A stretch of 64,000 nucleotides of DNA from Clostridia bacterium (lineage in GTDB: Bacteria; Bacillota; Clostridia; Christensenellales; Borkfalkiaceae). The stretch's first letter is position 1. Every line of letters begins with the position of its first letter. A program made the position numbers and the translations under genes. Under the pieces are notes generated by a model. That model worked only from the letters and a program-made list of their open reading frames with translations, had not been told where the DNA came from and searched no databases. The stretch lies in the NCBI GenBank assembly GCA_017626305.1, contig JAGAIW010000138.1, forward strand, positions 147,022-211,021, given 5' to 3'. Shown piece by piece: positions 50,744 through 58,968 of the stretch.

Positions 50744-51526
50744 TTACTCCTTGGGAATGACGGGGTAAAGTTGAATGGAGTTACCGCCGTCTATTACCAG
50801 CTCTGCGCCCGTAGTATTTCTCGCGTTTGCGGCAAAATACCATGCGGCATCCGCGACGTCTTCGCCCACCGCCACGTCTTGCAAGGGGGTAAATCTTGAC
50901 GGTACGTTTTCATAAAAATCAGGGTTTTTCTCCCATCTATCCGTTTTAATCATGCCGGGGAGTATAGCGTTTACACGAATATTGTATTTTCCTAAATCCA
51001 ACGCAAGTCCACGCATCATTCCAAGCTGTGCGCCCTTACTTGCTTCGTAGGCAATTCTATCGGGAATTGCCCTATACGCCGTGTTAGAATTGATAAAAAC
51101 GATACTGCCACCGCCGTTTTTTTTCATACGTAAAGCGGCGCGCTCAATTAGCGCGTAATTCCATATTACGTTGGTATGGATAACGCGCGTAAAATCGGAC
51201 AGCGGATTTTCAAAGACCTTCATGCGTAAGCCTTGATCGGCGGCGTTTAATACCAAACAGTCGATAGCGACGCACTTTTTATCTAATTCGTCGAATAAAT
51301 CCGTCACGCTCTGTTCGTCAACAGTACCGTCTGCCGTTAAGGAATTTAAGGCATAGCCCGTAATTTCCACGTTGGGGAAGAGAGCCCTGTATTCGCTTTC
51401 CGCCCGCGCTGTTTTTTCCGCGTTTCTGCCCGTAAAAATAACGTTCCAACCTTCAAGCGCAAATTTTTTGACAATGGCTACGCCCGTATTGATACACGCG
51501 CCCGTTACAAACGCCGTTTTTTTCAT
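50744..51526 (-). CDS. short-chain dehydrogenase/reductase
   Basis: 260 aa. Rossmann start TGACINTGVAIVKKFALEGW, a Ser-Tyr-Lys site (FINSNTAYRAIPDRIAYEASKG), and RVNAILPGMIKTDRW. Substrate unknown, but in this operon a sugar 1-dehydrogenase making the lactone for the next enzyme is a natural guess. Overlaps the GH16 gene by 4 bp (ATGA). Confidence 0.88.
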   Translation of the reverse strand: MKKTAFVTGACINTGVAIVKKFALEGWNVIFTGRNAEKTARAESEYRALFPNVEITGYALNSLTADGTVDEQSVTDLFDELDKKCVAIDCLVLNAADQGLRMKVFENPLSDFTRVIHTNVIWNYALIERAALRMKKNGGGSIVFINSNTAYRAIPDRIAYEASKGAQLGMMRGLALDLGKYNIRVNAILPGMIKTDRWEKNPDFYENVPSRFTPLQDVAVGEDVADAAWYFAANARNTTGAELVIDGGNSIQLYPVIPKE

Positions 51527-52398
51527 TCTTCCACCTCGTCAAATACCCGTACGTAATCTACGATAAATGCGTCGTCCGTAAATTCTTCATATCTTTTTTT
51601 AACCGTTCCCAAGCGTATTCCTTGATAATCCGTAGAATATTCTCCTATCTTTAACGGCGTTTTATTTCGATAGCCGCGTACTTCGGTGGTTAAAAGAATA
51701 AATTGCGACACTTGTGAAACGGCTTTGTTGCAGCGCGAAACTTCTTCACCGTCGCAATAAAAAACATATTCGTCTTTCGTCCAAAGCATTCCAAAACGGT
51801 GAAATCCGTCGTCTGTTTTTTTTAACGGATAATTCACTCTGCCATCTTTGGAGTATTGTTTTCCGTACCCGCCAAAAATATTACCCGTAGACGCGCTGTC
51901 GGGATAAAAATGTTCCATAATATCGTTTTCAACGCCACTCCAAGCGGGGTTGTATGTCGTCCCGATAGACGGAGATTGCAACCAAAAAGCGCTCCACATA
52001 ACGTCTGGTTCTTTTTGAAATTTGCAACGCGTTTCGTAATATCCGTAACGGTGTTCAAATTTCGCGGGCGATAATTCACCAAGTCGCCATATTTCATCTT
52101 GTCCCCAAGGATTGCCTTGCGCATCTTTGGGAACGTCAAACGAATTACTTCCCGTTTGTAATTGCGGAGAAATATAACAACCGTTTTTTTCCGTACGGTG
52201 TAATTCTACGCAACTGTTTTTTACGATAACGCCTTTATCCGTGTATCCTTCAAACGGCTTACCCCAAAAATTTAAACGAAAATCCCATTTACTTTCGTCC
52301 AAAGCATCACCGTCAAATTCGTCGTTCCAAGCGAGTTTCCAAGTCTTACCTTCGGGCAAAAAGCTCGGCTCGTGGCACTCAATCTCAAATTTTTTCAT
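51523..52398 (-). CDS. intracellular GH16-family glycoside hydrolase
   Basis: 291 aa. Start region FLPEGKTWKLAWNDEFDGDALDE, catalytic motif GVENDIMEHF (the E-x-D-x-x-E of GH16), FHRFGMLWTKDEYVFYCDGE and end DYVRVFD. Jelly-roll lacking a signal peptide, so it acts on imported oligosaccharides. GH16 enzymes cut beta-1,3/1,4-glucans, agarose, porphyran or carrageenan; the oxidative galactose-like pathway beside it would favour a galactan-type substrate. The site Asn in place of Ile after the first Glu is a minor oddity. Confidence 0.85.
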   Translation of the reverse strand: MKKFEIECHEPSFLPEGKTWKLAWNDEFDGDALDESKWDFRLNFWGKPFEGYTDKGVIVKNSCVELHRTEKNGCYISPQLQTGSNSFDVPKDAQGNPWGQDEIWRLGELSPAKFEHRYGYYETRCKFQKEPDVMWSAFWLQSPSIGTTYNPAWSGVENDIMEHFYPDSASTGNIFGGYGKQYSKDGRVNYPLKKTDDGFHRFGMLWTKDEYVFYCDGEEVSRCNKAVSQVSQFILLTTEVRGYRNKTPLKIGEYSTDYQGIRLGTVKKRYEEFTDDAFIVDYVRVFDEVEE

Positions 52399-52411
52399 TT
52401 TTTAATACTCC

Positions 52412-53572
52412 TTAAAAATAAAATTCTGTTTTCGGCGGACGAATATCCGTCAATGCACCTGTATAATGTCGCAAATTATGTTCCACGTACGGATGTTTTA
52501 AACACTCGTCTTCATTAAGCTCTATCCCCAAGCCCGCTTTATCCCCAATTTTGATAAAGCCGTCTTCATACTGCAAATTTTCGTTGGTGATAAACTTGCG
52601 GTATTCCACGTCCGAATACATAATTTCCAAAATACAGAAATTCGGACAGCACGCCGCAAGCTGTAAGGTCGCCGCGTTGGCGATCGGACCGCTAGGATTG
52701 TGCGGCGCAAAGGGAATATAGTTAGCCTCGGCGATTGCCGCAAGCTTTTTCAATTCCATAATCCCGCCTGCGTGCGATATATCGGGTTGGATATAATCCG
52801 CCGCGCGAAGTCTAAATAGCTCGTTATAATCAAAACGTGTATATAATCTTTCCCCCGCGGATATTGCAACGGGAGATTTATCGCGCACGGCTTTTAATGC
52901 TTCTAGATTGTTGGGTGGAACGGGTTCTTCCAAAAACATAGGCTTAAACTGCGCCACTTCCTGCGCGATTTTAATGCCCGTCGGTACGTCAAATCTGCCG
53001 TGACATTCAATAAGCAAATCCACTTCGTTGCCTACCGATTCTCTAACGGCTTGAATACATGCAAGCGCCGTGTCTAAATCTTTATTAGAAATTTGCAAAT
53101 AATTCTTGCCAAAGGGGTCCCACTTCATTGCCGTTACCCCTTTTTTCACCGCTTCTTTGGCTTTTTGCCCGAACTCTTCGGGTGTTTTCGCGCCCGCAAA
53201 CCAGCCGTTGATATAAATTCTCACCTTATCGTTGACTTTACCGCCCAAAAGCTGATAAACGGGTACGTTTAAGGACTTTCCTAAAATATCCCAAAGCGCC
53301 ATTTCCACCGCCGAAAGCGCACTCATGAGCACCGCACCGCCACGCCAGTATGCGTCGCGGTAGATATCGTGATAATGCTTTTCAATTTGACGGGGGTCTT
53401 TGCCGACCAAATAGCTTTTGATATGCTCGATTGCCCCACAAAGTGCCTTTTCTTTGTATTCCAGCGTACCTTCGCCTACACCCGTAACGCCTTCGTCCGT
53501 ATACACTTTTACGAACACCCAGTTGGTGCGAAAACAATCCACAACAAACGTTTTTATATCGGTAATTTTCAT
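52412..53572 (-). CDS. enolase-superfamily sugar-acid dehydratase (galactonate dehydratase-like)
   Basis: 386 aa. Mandelate racemase/muconate lactonizing enzyme fold: capping domain (1-115), barrel with LLIECHGRFDVP (metal Glu and acid/base His), FLEEPVPPNN, SAGERLYT, QPDISHAGGI and FAPHNPSGPIANAAT (catalytic His). Closest to DgoD/ManD-type dehydratases, which convert an aldonate to 2-keto-3-deoxy sugar acid. The anhydro-galactonate cycloisomerases belong to the same superfamily and cannot be excluded. First gene of the operon. Confidence 0.85.
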   Translation of the reverse strand: MKITDIKTFVVDCFRTNWVFVKVYTDEGVTGVGEGTLEYKEKALCGAIEHIKSYLVGKDPRQIEKHYHDIYRDAYWRGGAVLMSALSAVEMALWDILGKSLNVPVYQLLGGKVNDKVRIYINGWFAGAKTPEEFGQKAKEAVKKGVTAMKWDPFGKNYLQISNKDLDTALACIQAVRESVGNEVDLLIECHGRFDVPTGIKIAQEVAQFKPMFLEEPVPPNNLEALKAVRDKSPVAISAGERLYTRFDYNELFRLRAADYIQPDISHAGGIMELKKLAAIAEANYIPFAPHNPSGPIANAATLQLAACCPNFCILEIMYSDVEYRKFITNENLQYEDGFIKIGDKAGLGIELNEDECLKHPYVEHNLRHYTGALTDIRPPKTEFYF

Positions 53573-53613
53573 AATTATCTCCCTTATTATTCCCTACGTT
53601 CACATTTGTTTTG

Positions 53614-53642
53614 ATTATACAATATTTACATGAAACTGTATA
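53614..53642 (-). promoter_or_regulatory. promoter of the sugar-acid operon
   Basis: TATACA (53637-53642), 17 bp, TATAAT (53614-53619). A weak -35 fits activation by the divergent AraC protein. Confidence 0.65.
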
Positions 53643-53683
53643 TAATAATCATACGGAGTTTTTGTAATATCTTACGATTTAAG

Positions 53684-53712
53684 TTGACAAATGGGATAAA
53701 TTATTCTATAAT
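53684..53712 (+). promoter_or_regulatory. promoter of the AraC gene
   Basis: TTGACA (53684-53689), 17 bp, TATAAT (53707-53712): perfect consensus. Confidence 0.92.
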
Positions 53713-53732
53713 TTAATGAAACGGGGTATATT

Positions 53733-54554
53733 ATGAAAATCGGAAAAATCTTAAAATACGGCTTTTACAACAGTAAAAAGCTCTACGGAAATTTGAAACT
53801 CTCTCCCAAACGAACCGTTAAAAGCTTTGAATTTGACTATATTTTGTCTTGTGAAAAAAATGCAATCTCTTATATCGACGAAAAATCTTGCAAGCTTGAA
53901 CCAAATATGTTGATTATTCGCAAGCCCGGTCAAAAAAGCAATAGTCGCCTACACTTTCAATGCTACTGCTTACATATAAGTCTTGAACCCGACAATCCCC
54001 TTTTCAGCGAGCTGTTTGCTATGCCCGAATACTATACTTTTATCAACGATAAAATCTATCAGCCGTTATTTGAAACTCTCTTTCAACATCTTATTAAAGG
54101 TAGCACGCTTGAAACCGATTATTTCACGTCCGCTAAACTCTTAGAGCTTATTTATCATCTTAAAAAAGATTTAAAACGCAACCAAAGGATTAACCAAACG
54201 GTGTTCAAAAGAGAAAACCGTTTGATTCAAAAAGCCATTTCTTATCTTAACCAAAATTATCAGAAACAAATTACACTAAAAGAGCTTGGGAAAATCACAG
54301 GCTACTCTCCAAACCATCTACAACGTATTTTTACCGACGTTATGGGACTCTCCCCCCAAGCCTATTTAGAAAAAATAAGAATGGATAACGCAAAATTCCT
54401 TCTCTCTCAAATGGACAATAGCCTTGCGGACGTCGCCTACGAATGCGGGTTTTCTTCTCAATCCTACTTTTCAAAAATATTCAAAAAACACACCTTATTG
54501 ACCCCCAACGAGTTTCGTCGAAAATCAAGCTTTAAATACGATAAAGAGTTCTAA
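53733..54554 (+). CDS. AraC-family transcriptional regulator
   Basis: 273 aa. N-terminal cupin-like ligand domain (about 1-120) and C-terminal double HTH (about 170-265): ITLKELGKITGYSPNHLQRI and LADVAYECGFSSQSYFSKIF. Divergent from the sugar operon, which it probably activates in response to a sugar. GGGG upstream. More A/T-rich than its neighbours. The right 101-bp repeat starts at its stop codon. Confidence 0.92.
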   Translation: MKIGKILKYGFYNSKKLYGNLKLSPKRTVKSFEFDYILSCEKNAISYIDEKSCKLEPNMLIIRKPGQKSNSRLHFQCYCLHISLEPDNPLFSELFAMPEYYTFINDKIYQPLFETLFQHLIKGSTLETDYFTSAKLLELIYHLKKDLKRNQRINQTVFKRENRLIQKAISYLNQNYQKQITLKELGKITGYSPNHLQRIFTDVMGLSPQAYLEKIRMDNAKFLLSQMDNSLADVAYECGFSSQSYFSKIFKKHTLLTPNEFRRKSSFKYDKEF

Positions 54555-54652
54555 CACTTTTTTAAGTTGCATGCAACCAACTTTGCCTATCAATTTGTCA
54601 ACCCACGGTTGCATTTTATCAAAAAAGAAGGCAAAACGCCTTCTTTTTCGCT
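54552..54652 (+). repeat. 101-bp direct repeat, right copy
   Basis: 97% identical to 49658-49758 but truncated at the -10 box: TTA is followed by unrelated sequence, so the promoter is lost while -35, palindrome and terminator hairpin remain. The AraC stop TAA is its first triplet. Confidence 0.93.
54621..54650. terminator. bidirectional terminator inside the right repeat
   Basis: AGAAGGC...GCCTTCT stem between A and T runs; ends AraC (plus) and GH43 (minus). Confidence 0.85.
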
Positions 54653-54661
54653 TGTTTCCGC

Positions 54662-55933
54662 TTATTTGATAAATTGTACGCCGTCCACTTCCGCTCTGTC
54701 AAATTCGCCGTAAAAACGCAGTTCTAACGCGTGAATACCGCTTACGGGAGAAAAGGTTTTTTCCGCCGTTTGATACGTTTCGTCCTTGGGAAGTTTTAAG
54801 GCGGTAAGATATTTGCCGTCTAAATACAGCTCCACCCGACAATCCCCCTGCGCATACGCGCGGATACGGCAGCTTGTTTCCCCGTCAAAGGCAAGATGTG
54901 CAAAGGTTGCCCTATCGTTGGGACGAATTTCCCGCAAAGAAAGCTGATGCAGCGACCGTTCGTCATACGCAAGCCGTGCGTTTCCGTGCAACAAGCAGGC
55001 GTACGCCGCGGGAATTTCGTATTTTGCAAGAATGGTCTTACCGTGCCCAGAAGACGTCATGGGTACTTCGGCGATATCGCCTTGGCTATCTATGGTTATC
55101 GGCTCGACGCAAACCTGACGGAAATGGTCGGTCGCGTGCGTGGAACGGTGATAAAAGATATACCATTGTCCCTTAAAATCTTGCAACGAACCGTGATTAT
55201 TCCACGTTTTAGGGTCGCAGCCGAAGTTATCCACGATAATATTTTTATAAACAAAACCCGTCATGGGATTATCGGATACGGCGTAACCTTGCGCCGTCGC
55301 TCTGCGATAATGACGGCTCGTATCCGTGTAGGTAAGATAGTATTTCCCGTTGATTTTACGCGCCGACACCCCTTCGTGGAAACCGTGTTCTTTCTCCGAA
55401 AGGGGCTGAACGATACTGTCTTTTTCAATCTCTACCATGTTGGGTTTGAGTTTTGCCACGCGTACAAAATCCGTTTGTCCCCAGTATAAATACGCCTGCC
55501 CGTCGTCGTCAATCAACACCGCAGGGTCGATACCGTCCGTGCCGTCTATGTACCCAACGTCACAAAAAGGGCCGTACGGTGACGTACTTTTCGCAACACC
55601 GCAACAGCCGCGCTCGCCTACGCCGCCCAAGCAAGCGGGCGGTACGCAGTAGTATAAATAATATACGCCGTCGCGGTACATACAATCGGGCGCCCATATT
55701 TTTTCCACCTTCGCCCAGCTTACGTCCGTTGCGGAAAAGGCAACGCCGTGATCCGTCCAACTAAGCATATCATTCGACGAATATACGTGAAAAACGCTGG
55801 TTTGCTCTTTGGTGCGCGGCGTACACTCAAACGTGCCGTAAAGATATATGCGCCCGTCCGCCCATACACGAGCTTCGACGTCGGGAACGTATACGTCGTT
55901 TTCAAGCAAGGGATTAGAAGGATATTTTTCCAT
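54662..55933 (-). CDS. glycoside hydrolase family 43 protein with C-terminal carbohydrate-binding-like domain
   Basis: 423 aa. Five-blade propeller (about 1-300): YVPDVEARVWADGRIYLYG (base Asp), IWAPDCMYRDGVYYLYYC, GTDGIDPAVLIDDDGQAYLY, FHEGVSARKINGKYYLTY (acid Glu). Residues about 320-423 form a CBM6-like beta-sandwich. No signal peptide, so it acts on oligosaccharides in the cytoplasm. GH43 covers beta-xylosidases, arabinofuranosidases and galactan enzymes; exact activity unknown. Confidence 0.9.
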   Translation of the reverse strand: MEKYPSNPLLENDVYVPDVEARVWADGRIYLYGTFECTPRTKEQTSVFHVYSSNDMLSWTDHGVAFSATDVSWAKVEKIWAPDCMYRDGVYYLYYCVPPACLGGVGERGCCGVAKSTSPYGPFCDVGYIDGTDGIDPAVLIDDDGQAYLYWGQTDFVRVAKLKPNMVEIEKDSIVQPLSEKEHGFHEGVSARKINGKYYLTYTDTSRHYRRATAQGYAVSDNPMTGFVYKNIIVDNFGCDPKTWNNHGSLQDFKGQWYIFYHRSTHATDHFRQVCVEPITIDSQGDIAEVPMTSSGHGKTILAKYEIPAAYACLLHGNARLAYDERSLHQLSLREIRPNDRATFAHLAFDGETSCRIRAYAQGDCRVELYLDGKYLTALKLPKDETYQTAEKTFSPVSGIHALELRFYGEFDRAEVDGVQFIK

Positions 55934-55960
55934 GTCGTGTACTCCTATTTTCGTAAGAAA

Positions 55961-55989
55961 AGTATAACACGGCTATGCCGAAAAGTCAA
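55961..55989 (-). promoter_or_regulatory. promoter of the GH43 gene
   Basis: TTGACT (55984-55989), 17 bp, extended -10 TGT-TATACT (55961-55966). Confidence 0.85.
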
Positions 55990-56034
55990 TATCTAAATCG
56001 TACCTGCGATAGCAAAAAACGCACCTTGCCTATT

Positions 56035-56997
56035 TTACTTTCCGTCTACCAAATCGTCAATTACTTGACGGATTTCTTCGTAATCCACTTTAGGCAAAAG
56101 ATAGGTCTGTTTGCCCGTTTTATCCGCTGTCCAATGGGTAACAAGCTCGTTATCTATCTGTACTTTGCCAAAAGCGTGATAATTCCAGTACGTATTCGGA
56201 CGAATGGCTTCCAACACCGCCGTATGATCCCAGCTACAACGTCCCCTGCCTTTGTTGTGATAATCGTACGCATAGGCAACGGGGTCGCCCTTTTGCGCTC
56301 TTTGGGAATATCCCACCATGGTTTTAATGTACGAACCGATTTCATAGCTGCTAAAAACCAACTCGTTAGGCCACTTTTCGCATACAGTTTGCGCCGTTTG
56401 TAAATGACTGCATTTGATATTCCATTCCCACGTAACAAGCTGTCCACGTTCGCAGCCGTCGGCATAAATGGGCATGGGCCAACTTTCAAAAAACCTACCG
56501 CCCATCACCACCGTTCTTTTAATTTTACGCTGAATAAGCTCTATCCCCGTTAGGTCGGAAATCTCGTCCGCACCGCTTTCCACCAGCTTTTCCATGGACG
56601 CCAACGTACCCGTCACCACCAAAGTAATACTCGCATCTTCGGCGCTAGCCAAAGTTTTTCGAATCACCGTCAACGTGTCTTCTACATAGTTCGGGGTTTT
56701 ATACTTTTCTACGGGATAATCATGGGGGAATCGTAAAGCCAACTCCTTGCCGTAACGGTTTTCATAGTTATATTCCCTGTCGTAATTCAAGCCGATAGGC
56801 ACTTTTCTGCCGTAAAAGGTGTTGATACTGTCGATACACCCTGCCAAATGCGGAGAACTGCAACAATGCGTAACCGCCAACAGCTCCGCTTCGCCCTTAT
56901 CGCATAAGCGGTGAATAAGCGCCAACGCCCCTGCGTCATCGCAATCCTGCCCGATATCGGTATCAAAAATGATTTTTACCTTTTTTTGCGTATCCAT
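56035..56997 (-). CDS. nucleoside hydrolase-like protein (IUNH superfamily)
   Basis: 320 aa. Calcium-binding start FDTDIGQDCDDAGALALIHR (DxDxxxDD motif), VVTGTLASMEKLVE and VVMGG, as in inosine-uridine nucleoside hydrolases. The final active-site His/Asp region (GRGRCSWDHTAVLEAI) is recognisable. Some members of the family act on other N- or O-ribosides, so the substrate is open. Starts 13 nt after the methyltransferase stop, an odd partner. Confidence 0.85.
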   Translation of the reverse strand: MDTQKKVKIIFDTDIGQDCDDAGALALIHRLCDKGEAELLAVTHCCSSPHLAGCIDSINTFYGRKVPIGLNYDREYNYENRYGKELALRFPHDYPVEKYKTPNYVEDTLTVIRKTLASAEDASITLVVTGTLASMEKLVESGADEISDLTGIELIQRKIKRTVVMGGRFFESWPMPIYADGCERGQLVTWEWNIKCSHLQTAQTVCEKWPNELVFSSYEIGSYIKTMVGYSQRAQKGDPVAYAYDYHNKGRGRCSWDHTAVLEAIRPNTYWNYHAFGKVQIDNELVTHWTADKTGKQTYLLPKVDYEEIRQVIDDLVDGK

Positions 56998-57010
56998 TAC
57001 GTAAAACTCC

Positions 57011-58786
57011 CTATCCTTTTTGTTGTATCCTTTTTAAAGATAATTCAAAATAATCTGGGTTGACTTCTATACCAACAAATTTTCTATTCTCCATTAACGC
57101 CGCCACACCCGTCGTTCCACTTCCCATAAACGGGTCTAAAATCACGTCCCCAGGATTTGTATGAATACGAATCATTTGTTTCATTAACTCCAAACTTTTT
57201 TGCGTGGGATGGTTTGTCCTTTCATTCCCCGAAACGGTGGAAGTTTCAAATACAGACCGCAAATAAGGCTTATTTTCCGGCTTATTAAACGTCCACTTGG
57301 CGTTCTTTTTTACTCCCCAAATGGCAAATTCCATATCCTGCACGTATCTTCTATGGATATTTCTCGGCATGGGGTTGCTCTTTTTCCAAACCAAAACGTC
57401 TTTAACGTCAATATCGTTCTTCTTTAATTCTTCAATCAAAAAGCTCATATATAAATATGAACAAAAAATAATCATGCAGCCGTCATCTTTAATCACTTTC
57501 GTATAATCGCTTATCCAAGCGCGTACGTCAAAGTTGTTATCCCAAGCTCCAAAATCCACACCCTTTCTAGGATTGTTCATGGTAGAAAAATTATTATTTT
57601 TGGAAATGTTATAAGGCGGATCGGTAATAACGGCGTCTACTTTTATATTTTGCGCAATCAATTCTTTGACAATAGCCGTAGCGTCCCCAAGCATTAACGT
57701 GCAATTATCAAGCTGGATTGTTTTATCTTGATACGCCGCAACAATTTCTTCCCCTATCGCTCTTGCTAATAACGGCGGAACGGCGTTACCGATTTGCTTA
57801 CAAACGTTACATTTCTTTCCATAAAAAATATAATCATCTGGAAAGCTTTGAATCCTAGCCGCCTCTCGGGGGGTTATCGCTCTATTTAAATAGGGGTGCG
57901 AATTTCTCCCGTTTGACGGTGTGTCAAATCTCGTATCAATCGTAGGACTTTGCGTATCCCACACAAGCCTTGCCCACGTCGTAGAAAACTTTTGTTTTCC
58001 GTGTAATTCCTTCGGTAAAGCCGTTTTATCCCCCTCAGGCGGGATCATGGCAAGTTTATCAAGAGCCACTTTTGCATGCGCGGTTGCGGCATGATTATAC
58101 AAAGCCGCCGAGTTTTTTCTCATTTGTCTTTGATAATCGCTTTGTGCGTCCGTTATATAGTTGGATTGAAAACTTCCTTCGCCCGATTCTAGATAGCTCA
58201 AATCGGAAATCGCGTCCCTAACCGTTGTCGTAATATTCCTGGACGTCGGCGGACTGATACTCTTTGACTTAGAGCCAATAATAATTGCCCGTTCTCTATG
58301 TTGCGGAACGCCAAAATCCGCGGCGTTCAATATATCATAATTCACGATATAGCCAAGCTTGTGGAACTCGTCTAAGATTTGCTTAATAAAAAAACCTTCA
58401 CAGGCATTGATCAAATTTTTGACGTTTTCAATGATAAATACCTCAGGATTAACTTCTTGTACGATCGTAACGTATTCTTTAAATAAAAAATTCCTTGGGT
58501 CATTTATACCTAAGTTTTTTCCTTTTAAGGAGAACCCTTGACAGGGTGGTCCGCCAATAATCATATTGACTTTTAACGCTTTCGCTTTCTTGACAACCAA
58601 TTCTTTTGTAGCAGCATCTGTCAAATCGCCCTTGATCGTAATCGAGCCTTTAATGTTTTTTTCAAAAGTCTCCAAAACGTTTCCATCAAAATCCACCCCC
58701 ATTACCGTTTTAAACGCAGGGAGAGAATCCAAACCGCAACTGAAACCGCCGCCGCCGCAAAATAAATCGAGTACCTTAAATTGCAT
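57011..58786 (-). CDS. bifunctional DNA methyltransferase: C5-cytosine domain fused to a beta-class amino-methyltransferase domain
   Basis: 591 aa from ATG 58786 (GGAG upstream; longer frame to 58924 unsupported). Residues 1-355: C5 methyltransferase with DLFCGGGGFS (SAM site), GGPPCQGFS (catalytic Cys82), ENV (120-122), PQHRERAI and QIGNAVPPLLA. Residues 360-591: amino-methyltransferase with TDPPYNIS (389-392) before LDPFMGSGTTG (551-560), the beta-class order, giving N4-methylcytosine or N6-methyladenine. Two modifications by one chain would suit an asymmetric site. Lies next to two nuclease genes. Confidence 0.93.
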   Translation of the reverse strand: MQFKVLDLFCGGGGFSCGLDSLPAFKTVMGVDFDGNVLETFEKNIKGSITIKGDLTDAATKELVVKKAKALKVNMIIGGPPCQGFSLKGKNLGINDPRNFLFKEYVTIVQEVNPEVFIIENVKNLINACEGFFIKQILDEFHKLGYIVNYDILNAADFGVPQHRERAIIIGSKSKSISPPTSRNITTTVRDAISDLSYLESGEGSFQSNYITDAQSDYQRQMRKNSAALYNHAATAHAKVALDKLAMIPPEGDKTALPKELHGKQKFSTTWARLVWDTQSPTIDTRFDTPSNGRNSHPYLNRAITPREAARIQSFPDDYIFYGKKCNVCKQIGNAVPPLLARAIGEEIVAAYQDKTIQLDNCTLMLGDATAIVKELIAQNIKVDAVITDPPYNISKNNNFSTMNNPRKGVDFGAWDNNFDVRAWISDYTKVIKDDGCMIIFCSYLYMSFLIEELKKNDIDVKDVLVWKKSNPMPRNIHRRYVQDMEFAIWGVKKNAKWTFNKPENKPYLRSVFETSTVSGNERTNHPTQKSLELMKQMIRIHTNPGDVILDPFMGSGTTGVAALMENRKFVGIEVNPDYFELSLKRIQQKG

Positions 58787-58809
58787 TATCCATTCTCCTT
58801 TCTTTTGCC

Positions 58810-58832
58810 GAGGGACTAAACCATAGTCCCTC
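58810..58832 (-). promoter_or_regulatory. 9-bp inverted repeat at the methyltransferase transcription start
   Basis: GAGGGACTA (58810-58818), AACCA, TAGTCCCTC (58824-58832). Placed between the -10 box and the ribosome site; a likely operator or 5' RNA hairpin. Confidence 0.7.
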
Positions 58833-58834
58833 AA

Positions 58835-58863
58835 AGTATAACACCTTGTAGATAAAAAATCAA
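58835..58863 (-). promoter_or_regulatory. promoter of the methyltransferase gene
   Basis: TTGATT (58858-58863), 17 bp, extended -10 TGT-TATACT (58835-58840). Confidence 0.8.
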
Positions 58864-58968
58864 CTGTTTTTATATTGAAAAAACAAAAATTCTTTGCGAC
58901 TATCAAAATACTAGCCATTTGCACGTATCTTTGATATAATATAGTTATTCCATGGGAGAATTTACCAC

